Assembly: GCA_021791195.1 (NCBI GenBank)
Contig: JAJYXB010000017.1
Location: forward strand, 77,422-120,218
Direction: 5' to 3'
DNA from: Actinomycetes bacterium
GTDB lineage: Bacteria; Actinomycetota; Thermoleophilia; BMS3ABIN01
DNA length: 42,797 nt
Part shown: one piece after another, positions 33,444-41,596 of the stretch
How positions within the stretch are numbered: position 1 is the stretch's first letter
How the letters are laid out: each line of letters opens with the position of its first letter
Made by a program: the position numbers and the translations under genes
Notes under the pieces: model-generated
The model's database searches: none
What the model was told of the DNA's origin: nothing
The model's input: only the letters and a program-made list of their open reading frames with translations

Positions 33444-33458
33444 ACAATGGAGGTGGCT

Positions 33459-33803
33459 ATGGATAAAGTCATCAAGGTAACAAGCAGGCAAGGCGAGCGG
33501 ATCCCGAACGAAAGGCCGGCGACGATCTGGCAACGGCGGCTGGAGAACACCACATGCGCCACCCTGATGGGCTTTAAGGTCCAGGCCACCGACGGCGATG
33601 CCGGCCATGTGGATCAGGTCGTCTACTGGACTGACGTTCGCCGCCCCGATTATGTCGTGGTGGAAAAGGGCCGTTGGCTGTTTAACCGCAAGGCGGTTCT
33701 CCGCGTCGATACGATCGAAGACGTGGATATGCACAACCGCAGCCTGAAGGTCACGCTCAGCCGGGAGCAGATCCGGCAGTCGCCCGAGCAGGTGCCGGTG
33801 TGA
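33459..33803 (+). CDS. PRC-barrel domain protein
   Basis: A 114-residue protein. The core GFKVQATDGDAGHVDQVVYW, continuing DYVVVEKGRWLFNRKAVLR and VDTIEDVDMHNRSLKVTLS, is a PRC-barrel fold, with the following REQIRQSPE tail seen in many small PRC-barrel proteins. Such proteins are often stress-linked and bind RNA or other proteins; a precise role cannot be given. ATG 33459 has GGAGGT upstream; ATG 33447 is in frame. Confidence 0.78.
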   Translation: MDKVIKVTSRQGERIPNERPATIWQRRLENTTCATLMGFKVQATDGDAGHVDQVVYWTDVRRPDYVVVEKGRWLFNRKAVLRVDTIEDVDMHNRSLKVTLSREQIRQSPEQVPV

Positions 33804-33898
33804 ACGGCGCCGGCCACTGCAGGACGCTGGTGTAAGCGCCAACGATCTTGAGGCAGATGTCAGGCGGAAAATCCGCGCAGCACTTCCTTGAAGCAAGA

Positions 33899-33927
33899 CG
33901 GCCGGCTCTCCCCGGGAGGGTCGGCCG
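33899..33927 (+). terminator. GC-rich hairpin after the PRC-barrel gene
   Basis: CGGCCG at 33899-33904 pairs with CGGCCG at 33922-33927, with a further CTC/GAG helix inside. A weak T stretch (GATTTT) follows a few bases later. A possible terminator for the DUF2267/PRC pair, about 95 nt after the stop. Confidence 0.45.
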
Positions 33928-33965
33928 CACGATTTTGAGCCGGCGGCCGTTCTTGAGCCATCCTC

Positions 33966-33994
33966 TTGAAGTTTTCATGCTGCTACAATATACT
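33966..33994 (+). promoter_or_regulatory. Sigma-70-type promoter for tRNA-Gln
   Basis: TTGAAG (33966-33971), a 17-bp spacer, then TATACT (33989-33994). The expected start near 34001 is about 18 nt before the mature tRNA. Confidence 0.6.
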
Positions 33995-34018
33995 TTTTCA
34001 GCCTTCGCTGGCTGCCCA

Positions 34019-34093
34019 TGGGGCGTAGCCAAGTGGTAAGGCAACGGGTTTTGGTCCCGTGATTCGGAGGTTCGAATCCTCCCGCCCCAGCCA
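34019..34093 (+). tRNA. tRNA-Gln (anticodon TTG)
   Basis: A full cloverleaf. Acceptor arm TGGGGCG pairs with CGCCCCA. The D arm is AGCCAAGTGGTAAGGC. The anticodon stem ACGGG/CCCGT holds loop TTTTGGT, giving anticodon TTG. The T arm is GGAGG-TTCGAAT-CCTCC, and the discriminator is G with an encoded CCA end. It lies between ispE and glmU, a spot used for tRNA-Gln in several actinobacteria, and is flanked by a promoter and a terminator of its own. Confidence 0.97.
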
Positions 34094-34143
34094 GAAAACA
34101 TACCTGACGCGAGAGATCGGGTGCCTCGCATTAAGTGACTTTC

Positions 34144-34168
34144 GAGCGAGAATTCGCTCCCTTTTTTT
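34144..34168 (+). terminator. Intrinsic terminator after tRNA-Gln
   Basis: GAGCGA (34144-34149) pairs with TCGCTC (34154-34159) around GAAT, then CC and seven T. A clear factor-independent terminator that separates the tRNA from glmU. Confidence 0.88.
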
Positions 34169-34231
34169 GTCTCGATCGAACCTGGCGCGACAAGGTTGAC
34201 CGGGCGCGGGAAAGAGCGGTTCCGGAGGGAC

Positions 34232-35650
34232 ATGGCTCCAGTAGATGAATCCAAGCGAAGCCTGGCAGCCGTCATCCTGGCGGCGGGGCTGGGTACGCGC
34301 ATGAAGTCCAAGACAGCGAAGGTGCTGCATGAAGTCTGCGGCCGGCCGATGATCACCTGGGTCAGCGCCGCTCTTCAGGAGGTTTCACCGGAGCGCACGC
34401 TGGTCGTGCTGGCGCCGGACGCCGCTGACGAGGTGCACAGCCTGCTCCCGCAGCGCGTGGAGCTGGTGTTGCAGGAGCAGCAGCTCGGCACCGGCGATGC
34501 CGTACGCGCCGCCGGCAGGGCACTGGAAGGCTTCGACGGCGACATACTGGTGCTCTACGGCGATACGCCGCTGGTGACCGGGGAAGCGCTGGCGAGCCTG
34601 ATCCGGGCGCATCGCGAACACGAGCCTGCCTGCACCCTGTTGACGGTGGAGGTTGGCGACCCGTCCCACTACGGGCGCGTCTGCCGTGACAGCGACGGCC
34701 GCGTCACCCGGGTCGTCGAGGACCGCGACGCCGGGGCGGAAGAGAAAAAGATTTGCGAGATCAATGGCGGCGTGTATGCCTTCGAAGCAGCGTCGCTGTG
34801 GGAAGCGCTGGCGCTGGTGGACAGCGAAAACGCGCAGGGTGAGATCTACCTTACCGACGTGATCGGCATCCTGGCCTCGCGGGGCATGGCGGTGCTGGCG
34901 CACAAGGTGGATGATCCGGCCATGGTTCTGGGGGTCAATTCCCGCAAGGAACTGGCGGCCGCCAGCGGGATCATGCGGAGCCGGATCCTGGAGCGGCACA
35001 TGCTGGCCGGGGTCACGATCACGGATCCGTCCTGCACATATGTCGAAGCCGGTGTCACCATCGGCAGAGACACGGTGCTGGAGCCCATGACGGTTCTCAC
35101 CGGCGAGACGGCCGTGGGGGAAGACTGCGTTATCGGTCCGTCCTCGCTGATTGCCGATTCCGTGATCGACGATGGCTCCAGCGTGGTTGCTTCCCACGTG
35201 ATCGGGGCGGAGGTCGGCAGCGGTGTCAGCGTTGGACCGTTCGCCTATCTGAGGCCGGGCACCAGGCTGGCGGCTGGCTCCAAGGCCGGCACGTTTGTCG
35301 AGATCAAGAACAGCGATGTCGGTGAAGGGGCCAAGGTCCCCCATCTGAGCTACATCGGGGACAGCGAGGTTGGCGCCGGGACCAACATCGGCGCGGGTAA
35401 CATCACCGCCAACTACGACGGCGTCGGCAAGTTCCGGACCGTGATCGGCAGCGACGTCCACACCGGCGCCGATACGGTATTCGTCGCGCCGGTCGAGGTC
35501 GGGGACGGCGCCATGACCGGCGCCGGGTCGGTGATCACCGGCGACGTGCCCTCCGGCGGGCTGGGTATCGCCCGTGCGCGGCAGAAGAACATCGAAGGTT
35601 ATGCCAGCAATAAATTCGGGCCCAGGCGGGAGGAAGAAAAGGAGAAATAA
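34232..35650 (+). CDS. glmU: Bifunctional UDP-GlcNAc pyrophosphorylase/GlcN-1-P acetyltransferase
   Basis: A 472-residue enzyme giving UDP-GlcNAc for peptidoglycan. The N-terminal nucleotidyltransferase has LAAVILAAGLGTRMKSKTAKVLH and LYGDTPLVTG. The C-terminal left-handed beta helix has hexapeptide repeats (AGVTIGRDTVLEPMTVLTG) and the acetyltransferase stretch RPGTRLAAGSKAGTFVEIKN followed by GAGNITANYDG. ATG 34232 has GGAGGGA upstream; an earlier in-frame start at 34196 is less likely. The stop overlaps the prs start by one base (TAATG), so the two are coupled. Confidence 0.97.
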   Translation: MAPVDESKRSLAAVILAAGLGTRMKSKTAKVLHEVCGRPMITWVSAALQEVSPERTLVVLAPDAADEVHSLLPQRVELVLQEQQLGTGDAVRAAGRALEGFDGDILVLYGDTPLVTGEALASLIRAHREHEPACTLLTVEVGDPSHYGRVCRDSDGRVTRVVEDRDAGAEEKKICEINGGVYAFEAASLWEALALVDSENAQGEIYLTDVIGILASRGMAVLAHKVDDPAMVLGVNSRKELAAASGIMRSRILERHMLAGVTITDPSCTYVEAGVTIGRDTVLEPMTVLTGETAVGEDCVIGPSSLIADSVIDDGSSVVASHVIGAEVGSGVSVGPFAYLRPGTRLAAGSKAGTFVEIKNSDVGEGAKVPHLSYIGDSEVGAGTNIGAGNITANYDGVGKFRTVIGSDVHTGADTVFVAPVEVGDGAMTGAGSVITGDVPSGGLGIARARQKNIEGYASNKFGPRREEEKEK

Positions 35651-36645
35651 TGGCCCCAAGCAGCATCCTGACTCCGAAGAGCAAGCGGCTGATGGTATTC
35701 TCCGGCCGCAGCGTGCCGGAACTCGGCCAGAAGATCGCCGAACACCTGCAGATCCAGCTCGGTGATATCGAGACCAAGACTTTCAGCAACGGTGAGATCT
35801 ACGTGCGCTACCGCGAGAACATCCGCGGCAGCGACGTGTTCCTGATCCAGTCGGCCAGTTCCCCGGTGAATGACAACCTGATGGAACTGCTGATCATGAT
35901 CCAGGCGGCGCGGCTGGCATCGGCGCGGCGGATTACCGCGGTCATGCCCTGGCTGGGCTACTGCCGCCAGGACAAGAAATCCGCCGGCCGCGAGCCGATC
36001 AGCGCCAAGCTGGTCGCCGACCTGGTCCAGGTCGCCGGCGCCGACCGGGTGCTGACGATGGACCTGCACACCGGCCAGGTGCAGGGATTTTTTGATATTC
36101 CTGTGGATCACATGACGGCGCTGTCGATCCTGGCCGGACATTTCCGGATGAAGCAGATCCCTTCCGAAGAGCTGGTGATCGTGTCACCGGACGTTGGCGG
36201 TGTCAAGCGCGCCAAAAAGTTCGCCGACAAGCTCGGCGACAGCGTCGATCTGGCGATCCTGACCAAGACCCGGCCCAAGCATAACGTGGCCGAAATCATG
36301 GAGATCATCGGCGACGTCAGGGACAGGGTGGCGATCATGGTCGACGACATGATCGATACCGCCGGCACCATCACAGCCGGCGCTGAGGTGATCATGGAGA
36401 TGGGCGCGCGCGAGGTCTACGCCGTCTGCACTCATCCCGTGCTTTCCGGGCCGGCTTACGAACGCCTGGAGGCCTGCCCGGTCAAGGAAGTGGTCGTAAC
36501 CGACACGCTGCCCTTGAATCCTGAGAAAAAGACCAGCAAAATAAGGGTTCTGTCGACAGCGGTCACCCTGGCGGACACGATTCAGAGCGTTTTCAGGGAT
36601 GAGTCGGTCAGCCGCCTGTTCGAAGGCGACGACCAGCTGTTCTAA
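35650..36645 (+). CDS. prs: Ribose-phosphate pyrophosphokinase
   Basis: A 331-residue enzyme making PRPP from ribose-5-phosphate and ATP for nucleotide, His and Trp synthesis. Seen: FSGRSVPELGQKIAEHL, FSNGEIYVRYRENIRGSDVF, the PRPP/ATP flexible-loop region GYCRQDKKSAGREPISAKLV, DLHTGQVQGFFDIPVDH, and the ribose-phosphate loop VDDMIDTAGTI. A class I enzyme by these motifs. Coupled to glmU and followed 26 nt later by rplY. Confidence 0.97.
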   Translation: MAPSSILTPKSKRLMVFSGRSVPELGQKIAEHLQIQLGDIETKTFSNGEIYVRYRENIRGSDVFLIQSASSPVNDNLMELLIMIQAARLASARRITAVMPWLGYCRQDKKSAGREPISAKLVADLVQVAGADRVLTMDLHTGQVQGFFDIPVDHMTALSILAGHFRMKQIPSEELVIVSPDVGGVKRAKKFADKLGDSVDLAILTKTRPKHNVAEIMEIIGDVRDRVAIMVDDMIDTAGTITAGAEVIMEMGAREVYAVCTHPVLSGPAYERLEACPVKEVVVTDTLPLNPEKKTSKIRVLSTAVTLADTIQSVFRDESVSRLFEGDDQLF

Positions 36646-36671
36646 AACGATTATCCGGGAGTTGAGGTTTG

Positions 36672-37325
36672 ATGAAAAAAGTTGAGCTGATTGTCAGGGA
36701 GCGCGAGAGCTTCGGCAGCGCCGAATCGCGGCGGCTGCGCAGGAGCGGCTGGATCCCCGGCGTGCTATATGCCAAGGGCGACAGCAGCACGCCGCTGGCG
36801 GTGGAGGAAAAGTCGCTGAAGCGGGCGCTTGGCAGCGACGGTGGCAGCGCCATCCTCACCCTTACGTTCGAGGGGAAGAATAAAGAGCATCCGGCGATCA
36901 TGAAGGAGTATCAGGCAAATCCGCTGGGTCGCGGAGTGATGCATGTCGATTTCATGGAAGTGCGGATGGATCAGCCGGTCGAGGCTGTCGTCAGGCTGGA
37001 GCTGGAGGGCAACCCCGCCGGCTTGCGCGAAGGCGGCATTCTTGATCATACGCTCCGCGAACTGCATGTGCGCTGCCTGCCGGGAGACATCCCGGAGAGC
37101 ATTCATCATGGCATCGAGGAGATGCAGATCGGCGATTCGCTGAAAGTGGGCGACATCGCTGTGCCGGCGAATGTCGAGATCCTGAACGAGCCGGAATCGC
37201 AGGTGGCCAGCATCATGGCGCCGACGCTCGTCAAGGAAGAGGCCGCCGGTGGCGAAGAAGGCGCGGAAGCCGCCGCCGCGCCGGGGGAGAAGCCTGCCGA
37301 GGGCGAGGCCGAAGCGGAGGCCTAG
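36672..37325 (+). CDS. rplY: 50S ribosomal protein L25 (general stress protein Ctc type)
   Basis: A 217-residue long-form L25/TL5. The N-terminal 5S-rRNA-binding domain has RRLRRSGWIPGVLYAKG and the C-terminal TL5 domain has GRGVMHVDFMEVRMDQPVEA and HVRCLPGDIPESIHHGIEEMQ. An acidic Ala/Glu-rich tail follows, common in this branch. ATG 36672 has GTTGAGG upstream. A strong hairpin follows the gene at 37384. Confidence 0.95.
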   Translation: MKKVELIVRERESFGSAESRRLRRSGWIPGVLYAKGDSSTPLAVEEKSLKRALGSDGGSAILTLTFEGKNKEHPAIMKEYQANPLGRGVMHVDFMEVRMDQPVEAVVRLELEGNPAGLREGGILDHTLRELHVRCLPGDIPESIHHGIEEMQIGDSLKVGDIAVPANVEILNEPESQVASIMAPTLVKEEAAGGEEGAEAAAAPGEKPAEGEAEAEA

Positions 37326-37383
37326 ATTTTCACCGCCGGTTGAGCTCTCAAGGGCCGGGCCGGCACCAGAGAAGAAGTCATCG

Positions 37384-37405
37384 GGGCGCGCCTTGCGGCG
37401 CGCCC
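37384..37405 (+). terminator. Hairpin terminator after rplY
   Basis: GGGCGCGCC (37384-37392) pairs with GGCGCGCCC (37397-37405) around TTGC, with a modest pyrimidine run after it. It separates glmU-prs-rplY from pth. Confidence 0.75.
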
Positions 37406-37473
37406 TTCACTTCCCTGGCCCTTTGTCCGGGCCGCAAGTTTCGTCCGGGGCCGCCGGCGGGTTATGCTATGGC

Positions 37474-38097
37474 ATGCAATTTCGTGGACGCAACATCCGG
37501 CGCCGCCGCAGCCCCAACCGGCTCTTCCTGGTGGTGGGCCTGGGCAATCCCGGAGAAGAGTACCGCCGCTCGCGCCACAACGCCGGTTTCATGACGGCGG
37601 AGCGCGTGCGCCGTGACCACGATCTGCCGCGGCCGCGGGGACGCTACCAGGGGCGCTACTGCGAGGGCAGCGTTGGCGGCCACGATACGGCGGTGCTGTT
37701 TCCGCTGACTTACATGAACCTCTCCGGGGAAGCGGTGGCCGAGGCGGCCCAGCGCAAGCACGTTCCCGCGGGGGGCATCATCGTCATCCACGATGACCTC
37801 GATTTTCCATTCGGCGTCGTGCGCGTGCGCCAGGGCGGCGGGGACGGCGGCCACAACGGCCTGAAAAGCATCATCGCCAGGCTGGGCAGCCCTGACTTCA
37901 TCCGCGTGCGGGTGGGGATCGGGCGGCCGGAAGCCCCGGGGACCGAACCGAGCGAGTACGTGTTGGCGCCGTTCAGCGAAGCCGAGGACGAGGTCGAGGC
38001 GGTGATGGCGGAAGCGGCCGCCTGCGTCGAGGCGATCATCGTCTACGGCACCGAAGCGGCCATGGCCAGGTGCAACCGCCGCGAGAAAACCTCGTGA
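37474..38097 (+). CDS. pth: Peptidyl-tRNA hydrolase
   Basis: A 207-residue enzyme that frees tRNA from stalled peptidyl-tRNA. Motifs: VVGLGNPGEEYRRSRHNAGF with the catalytic His, FPLTYMNLSGEAV, VIHDDLDFPFGVVRVRQGGG and GGHNGLKSI. The frame is open far upstream through the rplY tail, but ATG 37474 gives the family length plus a short basic extension (MQFRGRNIRRRRSPN). The ribosome site is weak. mfd lies downstream after a leader with hairpins. Confidence 0.95.
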   Translation: MQFRGRNIRRRRSPNRLFLVVGLGNPGEEYRRSRHNAGFMTAERVRRDHDLPRPRGRYQGRYCEGSVGGHDTAVLFPLTYMNLSGEAVAEAAQRKHVPAGGIIVIHDDLDFPFGVVRVRQGGGDGGHNGLKSIIARLGSPDFIRVRVGIGRPEAPGTEPSEYVLAPFSEAEDEVEAVMAEAAACVEAIIVYGTEAAMARCNRREKTS

Positions 38098-38181
38098 ACG
38101 TCCTGAGATCTTACGCATGTTATTGACCGAAAAACGGGCGCATAAAAGTTTCCCCCTGCAAGTTTAAATCCATCAGATATT

Positions 38182-38253
38182 CCACAGACTAAATTGTGGG
38201 ACGCCAGCCGCGGTTCCGGCCTTTTTGAAATCGGGAGGTGTCCCGGGTTTTTT
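38182..38253 (+). promoter_or_regulatory. Hairpin-rich leader of mfd with two T-tracts
   Basis: Three small inverted repeats follow one another: CCACA/TGTGG (38182-38199), GCCG/CGGC (38207-38220) followed by CTTTTT, and CGGGA/TCCCG (38232-38245) followed by GG and six T. The last hairpin holds the only good ribosome site (GGGAGG, 38233-38238). This could form an attenuator or a translation-blocking structure for mfd. The stems are short, so this is tentative. Confidence 0.4.
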
Positions 38254-38256
38254 CAT

Positions 38257-41200
38257 TTGGATTATTCCGCATACATCGAAGATAACGACGAATTCCGCCG
38301 GCTTGCCGCGGCGCTTGGCGCCGGGCCGGCGCGCGCCTACGCGCCCTCGTTCTTCCAGGGATTTCTGCTCTCGGCGCTGGCCGCGACGGCCTGGTCTGGC
38401 CGGGCGGTCATGCTGGTGGCGCCCGACGCCGCTTCGGCGTCCCGGCTGGCGACGGAGCTGCGCGCCTATGCGCCGGTGCCGGTGTGCCTGCTGCCTGCCC
38501 GCGGCGTGGCGCGCGGCACCGGTCTGACGCCTTCGCGCCAGGTGGTGGGATCGCGTCATGCGGCGCTGGCCGCGCTGGCGCAGGGCAGCCCCTGTTTCGT
38601 GGTGGCTGACGTCGCGGCCTTGATGGAGCGCGAGTCCGGCCAGAGCGTCTGGCCCGAGCCGCTGCTGGTACGGCTCGATAACGCGCCGCGCTTCGACGAT
38701 GCCGTCGAAGCGCTGGCGCTGCTGGGCTACGAGCGGATCGACCAGGTGGAGGATCCGGGGCAGTTTTCGGTTCGCGGCGGCATCATCGACGTATACCCCT
38801 CCGACGCCGCGGCGCCGGTGCGCCTGGAATACTGGGGCGATGAGCTGGAGTCGCTCAGAAGGTTTTCGCCGTTCACGCAGAAATCGCTGGCGGCGCTGGA
38901 GTCGGTGACCATTTATGCGGCGGCCGAGCCGGAAGGCGGGGCGGCGGAAGCGGGTGAGACGCCGGGGGCAGGCGAGGCCGCGGGGGCCGCGGCAGCAGGT
39001 GATGACGTGGCAGGCACCAGCCTGCTGGACCGGCCGTACGCGTCCGCCCTCTGCCGCCTGGATCCATCACAGGCCGCAGGTACGATTGCTTCGTTATGGG
39101 ATGACGCCGTCGATCAGCTCGAAGACGGCGCCGGCCGGCTATATCTGGACCCGGAAGAAATGAAGGAGCGGCTTGAGGCGGCCGCGGCGCTGACGCTGGA
39201 AAGCCTGCCGGCGGATCAGCCGCACCGCTTTGCCATTTCCGGCGTAGAATCGGGCTCCCGCCGCTTTCCTGAGGCGGCCCGGCGGCTGGACGGCCTGATC
39301 CGCTCTGGCCTGCGCGTATTTGTACACTTCGCCACCGAAGGCGCCGCCCGGCGTGCCGAGCACGGACTCGAGGGAAAGGCAAAGATGCTCGAGGCGGGAA
39401 AGCCGCTGCCGGTGGAGCCGGGCGCCTGGCTGATGGTAGCGCCGGCGCCGCTGGGCTTTTCCAGCCGCGAGCTGAAGCTGGCGGTCATGGGGGAGCGGGC
39501 GCTGCTGCGGCCTTCGCGCAGCGTCCGTAGCCAGCAGCTGGCGCTGGGCGGGCGCGCCGTGCTCAGTTTCCGCGATCTGCGCCCCGGGGATTACGTCGTG
39601 CATGATGATCATGGCATCGGCCTGTTTGACTCGATCCAGACACGGACCGTCGCCGGTGTCACGCGTGACTATCTGCTGCTGATCTTTCGCGGCGAGGACC
39701 GCCTGTTCGTTCCCCAGGAGCAGATCGCCAAGGTTTCCCGCTACATCGGAGCGGGCGCCGGTTCGCCGACCCTGAACAAGCTGGGCGGCCGGGCCTGGCA
39801 GTTGACGCGGGCTCGGGCGCGCTCGGCGGCGCGGGAGATGGCCGGCGAGCTGCTGCAGCTGTACGCCGTGCGCCAGAGCCTGCCCGGCGTAGCCTTCAGT
39901 GCCGACAACCAGTGGCAGCTGGAGCTGGAAGCCGCCTTCCCGTACGGCGAGACCCCCGATCAGGCGGCTGCCATCGACGATGTCAAGGAAGACATGGAAT
40001 CGCCGCATCCGATGGATCGCCTCGTCTGCGGCGACGTTGGTTACGGCAAGACCGAGGTTGCCCTGCGGGCGGCCTTCAAGGCGGTCTCACAGGGGAGGCA
40101 GGTGCTGATGCTGGTGCCGACGACGATCCTGGCGCTGCAGCACTACAACACTTTCAGCAGCCGCTTCGAAAGATTCCCGGTGACGGTCCAGATGATCTCC
40201 CGCTTCCGTTCGCCGGCGCAAAGCCGCCGCATCGCCGCCGATTTTCATGCGGGCAAAGTGGACATGCTGATCGGCACGCACCGGCTGCTGTCGTCCGATG
40301 TGGCGCCCCGCGACCTGGGGCTGGTGATCGTTGACGAAGAGCAGAGGTTTGGTGTAGCGCAGAAGGAGGCGCTCCGGCAGCTGCGGCTGAAGGTCGACGT
40401 GCTCAGCCTCTCGGCCACACCGATTCCGCGGACGCTGCAGATGTCGCTGTCGGGCATCCGTGACATCAGCATCATGGAGACGCCGCCCCCGGGCCGCAAT
40501 CCGATCCGCACCTATGTCGGCGAGTATGACGACAAGCTGGTGGGGCAGGCGATCGACCGCGAGATCCGCCGTGGCGGGCAGGCCTTCTTCCTCCACAACC
40601 GCGTGGAGACGATCGAGGCCAAAGCCGATGAGCTGCGGGCGCTGTTCCCGCAGGTGCGCTTTCTGGTGGCTCACGGTCAGATGCCGGAGGGCCAGCTGGA
40701 AACGGTGATGGTCTCGTTCCTGAGCCGCGAGGCCGATGTGCTGGTCTGCACCTCGATCATCGAGAGCGGCCTGGACATCCCCACCGCCAATACGCTCATC
40801 GTCAACTACGCCCAGCTGCTGGGGCTGTCGCAGCTGTACCAGATCCGGGGCCGCATCGGCCGCTCCGAGACCATCGCCCACGCCTATCTGTTCTATCCGC
40901 CGGAGGCGGAGCTGACGCACGAGGCTATGGCGCGCCTCTCCACCCTGAGCGATTACACCGAGCTCGGGTCCGGCTTCAAGATCGCCATGCGGGACCTCGA
41001 GATCCGCGGCGCCGGCAACCTGCTGGGCGACGAGCAGTCGGGCCACGTGGCTGCGGTCGGTTTTGACATGTACTGCGATCTGATCAGGCGGGCGGTCGCC
41101 GAACTGAGGGACAAGCCGGTTGAGGACCTGAGCGTTGCCAGGCTTGACATCGACGCCGACGCCTACATTCCGGCTGACTATATTTCTTTCGAAGCGGCGC

Positions 41201-41577
41201 GCATCGATGTGCATCACCGCATCGCCGCCGCGCGCGACGAACAGGAGCTGGAAGAACTGCTCAAAGAGCTGCGCGACCGTTTCGGGGAACCGCCGGAGAT
41301 GGTGTATAATCTCATGAGTATGCAGGAAATTCGCCTCCGTGCCGCCGTTCTTGGCGCGGCCACGGTCACCTACCGGCGCAACCGGCTGGAACTGGGGGAC
41401 ATCAGGCTTGATTCCGGCCAGCGGACCGCGCTGGAAAAATCCGGACTCAAGTTTGCCTTCCATCCGCTCAAGCGCACGTTGACAATATGGCCTGGTGAAG
41501 AGGAAGGCCTTTCTGTTGTAAAGAGAACGCTGGATGTTATAATTGATAGTCTTTTGACTCCAGTTGCCAAGCTCTAG
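38257..41577 (+). CDS. mfd: Transcription-repair coupling factor
   Basis: A 1106-residue ATPase that removes stalled RNA polymerase and recruits UvrA. N-terminal UvrB-like region: FSVRGGIIDVYPSDAAAPVRLEYWGDELESLR. An Ala/Gly/Glu-rich insert follows (around residues 228-248). Then the RNA-polymerase-binding module (LRPGDYVVHDDHGIGLF), the translocase with Walker A GDVGYGKTEVALRAAFKA and DEEQRFG, motif VI region QIRGRIGRS, the TRG motif GAGNLLGDEQSGH, and the C-terminal D7 domain. TTG 38257 gives an N-terminus (M-DYSAYIEDNDEF) that lines up with Bacillus Mfd; TTG 38194 is in frame but less likely. Confidence 0.95.
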   Translation: MDYSAYIEDNDEFRRLAAALGAGPARAYAPSFFQGFLLSALAATAWSGRAVMLVAPDAASASRLATELRAYAPVPVCLLPARGVARGTGLTPSRQVVGSRHAALAALAQGSPCFVVADVAALMERESGQSVWPEPLLVRLDNAPRFDDAVEALALLGYERIDQVEDPGQFSVRGGIIDVYPSDAAAPVRLEYWGDELESLRRFSPFTQKSLAALESVTIYAAAEPEGGAAEAGETPGAGEAAGAAAAGDDVAGTSLLDRPYASALCRLDPSQAAGTIASLWDDAVDQLEDGAGRLYLDPEEMKERLEAAAALTLESLPADQPHRFAISGVESGSRRFPEAARRLDGLIRSGLRVFVHFATEGAARRAEHGLEGKAKMLEAGKPLPVEPGAWLMVAPAPLGFSSRELKLAVMGERALLRPSRSVRSQQLALGGRAVLSFRDLRPGDYVVHDDHGIGLFDSIQTRTVAGVTRDYLLLIFRGEDRLFVPQEQIAKVSRYIGAGAGSPTLNKLGGRAWQLTRARARSAAREMAGELLQLYAVRQSLPGVAFSADNQWQLELEAAFPYGETPDQAAAIDDVKEDMESPHPMDRLVCGDVGYGKTEVALRAAFKAVSQGRQVLMLVPTTILALQHYNTFSSRFERFPVTVQMISRFRSPAQSRRIAADFHAGKVDMLIGTHRLLSSDVAPRDLGLVIVDEEQRFGVAQKEALRQLRLKVDVLSLSATPIPRTLQMSLSGIRDISIMETPPPGRNPIRTYVGEYDDKLVGQAIDREIRRGGQAFFLHNRVETIEAKADELRALFPQVRFLVAHGQMPEGQLETVMVSFLSREADVLVCTSIIESGLDIPTANTLIVNYAQLLGLSQLYQIRGRIGRSETIAHAYLFYPPEAELTHEAMARLSTLSDYTELGSGFKIAMRDLEIRGAGNLLGDEQSGHVAAVGFDMYCDLIRRAVAELRDKPVEDLSVARLDIDADAYIPADYISFEAARIDVHHRIAAARDEQELEELLKELRDRFGEPPEMVYNLMSMQEIRLRAAVLGAATVTYRRNRLELGDIRLDSGQRTALEKSGLKFAFHPLKRTLTIWPGEEEGLSVVKRTLDVIIDSLLTPVAKL

Positions 41578-41596
41578 CCTGATGGGAGATTCTTTG

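Noticed and set aside
33366-33896. Minus-strand frame of 176 codons opposite the PRC-barrel gene
   Set aside because: Shadow of the PRC-barrel gene, which has a strong ribosome site and clear domain.
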